From JAQIBY01 sp964407055 (GTDB taxonomy: Bacteria > Bacteroidota > Bacteroidia > Bacteroidales > ML635J-15): a stretch of DNA of 6,771 nucleotides. Under the pieces are notes generated by a model that worked only from the letters and a program-made list of their open reading frames with translations, was not told the DNA's origin and made no database searches. The stretch covers positions 1 to 6,771 of the forward strand of contig CAYOUD010000147.1 of NCBI GenBank assembly GCA_964407055.1, given 5' to 3'. The translations under genes were made by a program, and so were the position numbers. Shown piece after piece: positions 6,717 to 6,771 of the stretch (positions within the stretch are counted from its first letter, which is position 1; every line of letters starts with the position of its first letter).

Positions 6717-6771
6717 TTAACCCGTAAAATTCATGCCATTCCCTTTGTGCAGATTTGAATCATCTAAACCC
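6717..6771 (-). CDS. Possible 3' end of a convergent gene (partial, 17 codons seen)
   Basis: Read on the minus strand, the frame ending in TAA at 6719-6717 is open to the window edge, giving the C-terminal residues GLDDSNLHKGNGMNFTG. The other two minus-strand frames hit stops near the edge. The stop lies 2 nt from the bidirectional terminator, which is the position expected for a convergent gene. Seventeen open codons are far too few to establish coding or identify a product, so the call rests mainly on the terminator symmetry. Confidence 0.35.
   Translation of the reverse strand, partial: GLDDSNLHKGNGMNFTG

Noticed and set aside
1..6771. tRNA, rRNA, CRISPR arrays, insertion sequences, riboswitches, defence genes.
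   Set aside because: No cloverleaf, regular short-spacer direct repeats, transposase motifs, terminal inverted repeats with target duplications, or recognisable aptamer was seen.

Overview
The window is AT-rich bacterial DNA carrying two complete plus-strand genes and perhaps the last codons of a third gene on the minus strand. It almost certainly comes from a member of the Bacteroidota. Three things support this: a type B C-terminal sorting domain of the type IX secretion system (gliding-motility CHU_C type), SprB-type repeats, and TAnnTTTG-like -7 promoter elements with no Shine-Dalgarno sequence before either start codon. The sequence alone does not fix the order or family.

Layout. Positions 1-112 are a leader region with a candidate promoter and four GACAA/TTGTC half-sites. 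Positions 113-5131 encode a 1672-residue secreted modular protein. In order it has a signal peptide, an N-terminal domain resembling DUF7948, a stretch with seven SBBP-like blocks (probable beta-propeller), a conserved Cys/His-rich block, a PKD domain, three Ig/PKD-like modules, five SprB-type repeats, another Ig-like module and the type B sorting domain. Positions 5132-5274 are intergenic, with a perfect TAnnTTTG promoter element and a small inverted repeat. Positions 5275-6666 encode a complete dihydrolipoyl dehydrogenase (E3) with every catalytic motif intact. A strong A-tract/T-tract hairpin follows at 6683-6714. Its symmetry, and an open minus-strand frame whose stop lies 2 nt beyond it, suggest a bidirectional terminator shared with a convergent gene that leaves the window.

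The two main genes have no obvious functional link. One is a cell-surface or secreted giant exported by Sec and then T9SS. The other is a central-metabolism flavoenzyme that appears to have its own promoter and terminator. I see no new multi-gene system here. The most distinctive signals are inside the large protein: strict alternation of 4-Cys and 2-Cys SprB repeats, a Cys/His cluster at the end of the propeller region, and a His-rich loop in the N-terminal domain.
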